Shown here: one piece after another, positions 59,250 to 64,000 of the stretch
Position numbering within the stretch: the stretch's first letter is position 1
Layout: the number at the start of each line of letters is the position of its first letter
NCBI GenBank assembly: GCA_030278955.1
Contig: JAOANR010000009.1
Span: 39,704,945 to 39,768,944, forward strand
DNA from: Hygrophila difformis
Lineage: Eukaryota; Streptophyta; Magnoliopsida; Lamiales; Acanthaceae
DNA length: 64,000 bases
Reading direction: 5' to 3'
Notes under the pieces: model-generated
What the model saw: the letters and a program-made list of their open reading frames with translations, nothing else
Databases searched by the model: none
What the model was told of the DNA's origin: nothing
Program-made: the position numbers and the translations under genes

Positions 59250-59286
<37 letters not shown>
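59250..59286. repeat. (AT)n microsatellite
   Basis: Uninterrupted run of about 18 AT dinucleotides within the Harbinger element 3' part. Confidence 0.95.
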
Positions 59287-59289
<3 letters not shown>

Positions 59290-59579
59290 TGTATCAATAG
59301 TTCTATTGTCACCGTCTATGAAACTCATGTAAATAATTAATATTTTTTTTTTGACAAAAAGGTGTTCCACAATACATAGAAATCTATGGAAGTCAATTAA
59401 AAAATCCATGAAAGTCTACATAGAATCTATAAAAAGTCAAGCAGACTCTATATGAACTCTATGAATTTAAAAAAATCCATTAACTTTTAAAATCCAACAA
59501 AGTCTATTAAAATCTAAATCCAATACACCCCCCTAAATAAATAAAGGAAAAACGAGTTGGGCAGCCATCCAAGTGATTA

Positions 59580-59890
59580 TAAGAGCATCAATGGTACTCC
59601 AAAAACCCAAAAAATGGGTAGATTTGCTCCAATGGTACTCCAAACACAAACACAAAATGCGTTTTTCCTCATTTTGCAGTAACTCAACTCAGATTTGAGT
59701 TTGCACTATTCACTACACCAACACTATTCTAACACTACTTTTTTATTTTGAAGACTTAAAAAGATAACTCTATAGAATATTCTTTTGAGTTTGAATTTAG
59801 TGTTTTTGGTTGGAGATGAAATACTGTTTGATGTGATATTTACTGCATTTTGAGTTTGAGTTTGGTGTTCTCGGTTGGAGATGGTCTAAG
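59580..59890. mobile_element. Probable MITE (hAT- or Harbinger-like)
   Basis: Left end ATAAGAGCATCAATGGTACTCC and right end TTGGAGATGGTCTAAG are imperfect inverted ends of the TAAGAGCATC type common in plant MITEs. Internal direct repeats: TACTCCAAA twice near 59595-59645 and TTTTGAGTTTGA(A/G)TTT near 59784 and 59850. Target duplication not resolved. Confidence 0.4.
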
Positions 59891-60335
59891 CAAAGTAGCA
59901 TTGCGAATACGGGAAAGGGTTTTGGAATTGTGTAAGAAAAATAAAAGGGAAAAGCAAGCTTTCACTAAATGTGAAAACTTAAAACAACCAAAAATAAAAA
60001 TCGGGAAATTAGGCAATTCATCCAACGGCAAATTAAATTAAAACCCCCCACTGGACCCCGAAATCCCTCTATACCCCCTGCACGAATTTGAATGTAAGAA
60101 AACCCCATGGAAATAAAACATTTTCATTTAAGAAAGAAAACCAGTAAAAGAAGCTTTATTTTAATGAGTAAACCGTACTCGACCACAGAAATTTTGACTG
60201 TTGTTGTCTTCTCACATATCCTCCCCTTTTCCGTCATCTCCCAAAAGTGAAATCGCTCGGAGAAGCATCGACCTTGAGCGAAGAAATTGAGGGGAAACCT
60301 TGTGTAAGAATGGCCAAAATTGGGAAGTTGTGGAA

Positions 60336-60612
60336 GAGCGAGCCCGAGGGTTCCGGAGGACAACCAACGCAAAGCGCAGAAGCGGCGGTGTTGGGTGCAC
60401 CCGGAGATGGACGTTCGCGACGAAGGGGAATGCGGCGGCAAGTGAAAGGGGTAAGTATTCTGTGTAAGGGTTAAGGGAGAGCGAGTCGTAGGGATTCTGG
60501 ATTGGACGAAAGGGGCAGCGTAGAAGTGGCGGTGGAGGGTGCAGCAGGAGGTGGAGGTTCACGGGGGAGGGAATTGTGCGGGGAAGTGAAAGGGGTCAGT
60601 ATTCTCCGTCGT
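60336..60612. repeat. Diverged 142-bp tandem duplication in a GC-rich segment
   Basis: GAGCGAG at 60336 and 60478 start two similar blocks sharing AGCG(C/T)AGAAG(C/T)GGCGGT, GGGTGCA and GTGAAAGGGGT(A/C)AGTATTCT. Frames exist on both strands but none looks like a known protein. The rest of 59891-60939 shows no gene. Could be a promoter/first-exon region of a gene to the right that was displaced by the LTR element; not proven. Confidence 0.5.
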
Positions 60613-60939
60613 AGTTGGGTGACTTTGTTGTTTGGAGGAATTAGGGCAGCCGGCCGGTGCCGGAGCCATACTTGGGCGAAGGAAGATTCAGACTGAATGG
60701 TAGGGTTTTTGTTGAAAGCACGAATTCTGAATTATTTCTTGTTTAGTTATTTATTTCATTTAGATGGAAGGCTGATGTGCTAAATTTGGAATGAATTTGG
60801 TATGCTCTGTGTCTCGTGTTTGGGGATTAGTATCAAGTAGGGCAGGATTGGTGTTGTAGTTGTCCATGGTTTAGGACAAATATGTTTTAAAGTAGACCAA
60901 ATTTCTTATGTAGTTGCCCATGGTTTTCGGATTAGTAGC

Positions 60940-62563
60940 TGCTAGCTCGTCGCAAAGCTGCAAAAATAGATATTAGTCCTACGTCACAAACAAGAATAAA
61001 TGTAGTGTGGTGAGTAGGGTCGTCTCCCAAGGGATGCAAATAAGGATTTAATAAATTGATTAATTATAAAATATATATATAAAAAGGGGGGGTAATTTTT
61101 TAATATCAACTAATCCTAATAAAAAGAAATAAAATCAATAGCTAATCTAACAATGCAAGACCGATTATCAACTTCCAATAATCAAACATCTAGCTTGGGA
61201 ATGAATTTTCATTTGGGACATAATAATTGTTCATCAACCATAAACAATGTTCATTAGTTCAATGGATAAATTGGTTATAGTTGATCTACACGCGTTCACA
61301 ACCAACCTTTCCTTACTTATTCGTTAGCCAAGGTACGACCGTTAGCTAATTCCCTAATTGAACAAGAACCCTATGTACGGCCATAGGATTTACAGATTCA
61401 ACAGCATTAAAAACCAGAAAAGCCCAATTCAATATAACGAAATTCCTACGAGGACATGTTCAATATTGATTCCAATTTCCCCTAGAGGGATCTCCTCTAG
61501 TTTACTACTCCAATTGAATTTCGACACAATTACGGATGAAGAAACTCAATACAGCAATGAATTCATAAACTAACATGTGGCCACAAATATTAATTCTAGA
61601 ATTCTAACCTTGCAACATAGAGAAATTGAAAATACCCAGAACAAAATGAACATTCAATTAAAACAAATTCAAGTTTCACAATTACATATCCCAAAATCAA
61701 TTCAATACCAAGCTAGACAAAATATCTACTCACAATCCATAAGAATTCCAAAAAACCAACAAGCTTCAACATTGCCCAACAATTTCAGAAATTAGATAAG
61801 AATTCACCAAGCCAAACGGAGATTTGCTGCTCTGCTGTCCAGGACCTGTCGCAGTCGGTGGGCTGGGTTGCCTCAGATTTGCTGCTGCTTCTGTCCAAGA
61901 ATTCGCCCCTGCTTTCCTCCAATTGTTGCTGCTGCCCGATGAAATTGATTGGTGAAGATGGATGAGACTGCAGTGAAGTGTTGGACGAAATTGACTGGAA
62001 AGTGGAGAGTGAGTCGTATGAAAATTATGGAATGTGAAGAAATCTGCTCTCCCTGCCTGACTGCGTCTGGTGTCTGAAATCTGTCTCTGTAGCAGCCGCC
62101 AATCTTCCCATTTATAGATCCCATTGTTGAGTAGTTTACTCTCCATCGTGTTTTCTCCACTCCCTTCAAGACCGATTCTTCCAAACCCACGATGGATCGT
62201 GTTTTCCATCTTCCAAATCTGCCAAATCTATTTGTGTCTTGCTCTCCAAGTTGTATATATAAGATCCTTCTTGTCAATTGGTGCCTACAATGTTCAGAGT
62301 TTATATCTTGTACCCAGGGACCATTCTGCAAATTATAGTAAAATGCAAATGGGTCCCAGCTCAAAATTCCAGCAGCTCTCGGCATCCTTGGGCGTGGGCA
62401 CGCCTAACATCTCCAAAAGGGTTGTCCAATGGCGGAAAAAAGCACAATTCCTACAATTTCACAATTTCACCATTTTAATCAAATCCAAGTCATTTTTACC
62501 AATATCCATAAAAATATAGAGTTGAAATATGTACAAAATATCCATAAAATATAGCATATATCA
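60940..62563 (-). repeat. LTR of a further Ty3-type retroelement (minus strand, 3' LTR)
   Basis: The right edge reads on the minus strand as a purine tract (AGGTGTGGAGGAGT, 62577-62564) followed by TGATATATGC, i.e. PPT then 3' LTR. The left edge is placed at TGCTAGCTCGTCGC (60940) by the TG rule. The left portion contains a sequence (GGGTCGTCTCCCAAGGGATG, near 61019) of the kind found at the 3' ends of Athila/Tat-type LTRs. No ORF of note. Confidence 0.5.
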
Positions 62564-64000
62564 ACTCCTCCACACCTAATCCATGCTTGTCCTCAAGCAT
62601 ATATCAAAACCAAATCAAAAGTGCATGCCGAACCAAGTATCATTCAACCATGTCAAAGTTTCATCAAAATCAAGGTATGCAAAGCCAACTATCCTCACAA
62701 AATGGGAAAATATATAAAGAGATCACTAACCCTCAAATGTTTAGGCTAGATTTCACTCAATACGCATAGAGAACTATCAATCCCATAGGCTTGCTATCAA
62801 ATCACAATAAATTCACATCTCAAATAAGAACATGATGCTTATAATCAAAGGGTCTTTTATTAGGGTTGTAACGGGGCTAAGGTTGGGGTAGGAAAATATG
62901 GAATATGTAGATTAAAAGGAATTGAGGAAATCGTCTAACCATCAAAACATGCTAAGAAACATATGTTGCACAAATTCTCTTTGACATCAATGATCATGCT
63001 GCTCTCAAGATAAAGAATTACAACTTGCAGCTATAACACAAACATGTCTGCCTCTCTCTCTTTTTTTTTCATGGGTTTCAATAGCTTAACACGTTTATTA
63101 GAGGAATTCTAATGTTTGAAAATTACAGACGAAACTTCAACTCTGGGTTCATGACACTAAGGTCAGAGGAACACGTGTCAAGCTACTTACATCCATTGCC
63201 CTGGTATTTTTCTTTTTTTTTTCTTTTTTTTCACAGGGCTTTTTTTCTTCTTTTTTTTTAAGAGAGGCAGTATAATTACATCGGATACAAAAGCTCAATC
63301 AACTCACATCAAGTGCAACCTCTAAACAAAATCACATTAATGATATTTAAACAAATTTCCTCATGTTCCTGGGGTTCAAATGAGTGTATGGCCATAATCA
63401 AGGAAAAAGGTCTCATAGGCTAAGGGTTGAATATGGACCAAGAAAAATGGATATATCATCAATAGGCTCAATGTGGTTCACTAGGGGATAAACATGGGTG
63501 AAGGGGAAAAACAAAGCCAAAATGGGGTAATCCTAGTGCCCTTATCATTTTATTTGCATCAAGATTAAAAAATAAGAGTAGTATCAACTATGTATAATCA
63601 AGCAAGTTCTAGAAAATCAAGCCTCATGCGTTTCATACAACAAAAAAAAGAATTTTGAGCAGTTATGATATGCATGTATTTTTTTATTTTTTTTTTGCTC
63701 AAAGAGGCTCAAATAGCTCATATAGGGTTAAGTGATAGAAAACTAAGCATGCCTCTCAATTAATTATTTCTAAGAACATGACAAATTCTACACGAGTCAA
63801 ACAATGAACTTATGATATGCATGTATTTTTTTATTTTTATTTTTTTTTGGCTCAAAGAGGCTCAAATAGCTCACATAGGGTTAAGTGATAGAAAACTAAG
63901 CATACCTATCAATTAATTATTTCTAAGAACATGACAAATTCTACACGAGTCAAACAATGCACTTATGAACTTGGCAAGTTATACGCAAGAGGACTAGCTT
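62564..64000 (-). mobile_element. Interior (3' part) of the same retroelement, cut by the window end
   Basis: Non-coding AT-rich DNA adjoining the PPT. Minus-strand text such as TTGAGGACAAGCATGG right after the PPT is typical of the untranslated segment after pol in Athila/Tat-type elements. Contains T-runs at 63060, 63215 and 63245. Pol itself is not reached. Confidence 0.4.
63664..63963. repeat. 147-bp tandem duplication
   Basis: 63664-63810 and 63811-63963 are nearly identical, starting TATGATATGCATGTATT and ending ACACGAGTCAAACAATG. They differ mainly in the length of the internal T-run. Confidence 0.9.

Larger units (their letters stand above)
55043..59533 (+). mobile_element. PIF/Harbinger DNA transposon
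   Basis: 4491 bp with terminal inverted repeats GGGGGGTGTATTG (left) and CAATACACCCCCC (right), flanked by the 3-bp duplication TAA (55040-55042 and 59534-59536), as expected for PIF/Harbinger. Encodes an apparently intact DD48E transposase. No second (Myb/SANT-like) ORF was found, which autonomous members normally have. 55241-56547 before the transposase shows a GC-richer segment at 55400-55640 and no recognised gene. A retroposon sits in the second intron. Confidence 0.92.

Noticed and set aside
60124..60562. Overlapping minus-strand ORFs of about 105-116 codons
   Set aside because: Pro/Ser/Leu-rich frames opposite the GC-rich duplication, without recognisable domains.

Overview
This is nuclear DNA of a flowering plant, almost certainly a eudicot: spliced genes, plant LTR-retrotransposon lineages (chromovirus Tekay/Del, Athila, Tork/Tnt1), a PIF/Harbinger DNA transposon, plant-type F-box genes and a complete ETHYLENE INSENSITIVE 2 (EIN2) gene. 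The order is not certain; an asterid, perhaps Lamiales, is only a guess. Host genes are few and about three quarters of the window is mobile DNA.

Layout. 1-1117: left half of a small tandem cluster of F-box genes (At2g35280/At1g67623-like, minus strand). 1118-21930: one 20.8-kb retrotransposon complex with 5-bp target duplications (GAATG). The outer element (here C) is a Tekay-type chromovirus that has lost gag and nearly all of pol and carries an antisense, apparently spliced, plant-transposon-protein-like gene. A second Tekay element (A, 2425-13491, target duplication GATTC) sits inside its 5' LTR. A keeps both LTRs but has a truncated gag, an Athila-LTR scrap in place of gag C-terminus/protease start, three nonsense codons in pol and an altered integrase catalytic Glu. 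21936-24320: right half of the F-box cluster. 24436-41275: a decayed Athila element on the minus strand, whose integrase is replaced by a third Tekay derivative (B, 25500-about 32834) of structure LTR-gag-LTR-partial leader. 41276-45319: 3' part of a Tork-lineage copia element. 45320-47530: intergenic, with a Stowaway-like MITE. 47531-53038: EIN2 (minus, seven coding exons, 1283 codons of protein), with its 5' UTR/promoter up to about 55040. 55043-59533: a PIF/Harbinger element with TAA target duplication inserted just upstream of EIN2, itself carrying a retroposon in its second intron. 59537-60939: intergenic. 60940-64000: 3' LTR and part of the interior of another minus-strand Ty3-type element running off the window.

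The least expected signal lies inside the Tekay LTRs. In all three families the LTR contains what looks like an intron (donor G|GTAAGY, CTGAC/CTGAT branch-like site, pyrimidine-rich acceptor, exon restart AGTATG). In C this interval carries six short hairpins with an identical 13-nt loop and stems that change in compensating pairs. In B it carries thirteen copies of a tRNA T-arm/B-box-like hairpin in strict A-B-C order, again with stem classes that stay paired. The unrelated Athila LTR carries its own series of hairpins around CTCGCTTTGT...ACAAAGCGAG. Three unrelated motifs with the same architecture suggest that arrays of small paired hairpins are a recurrent feature of these LTRs.
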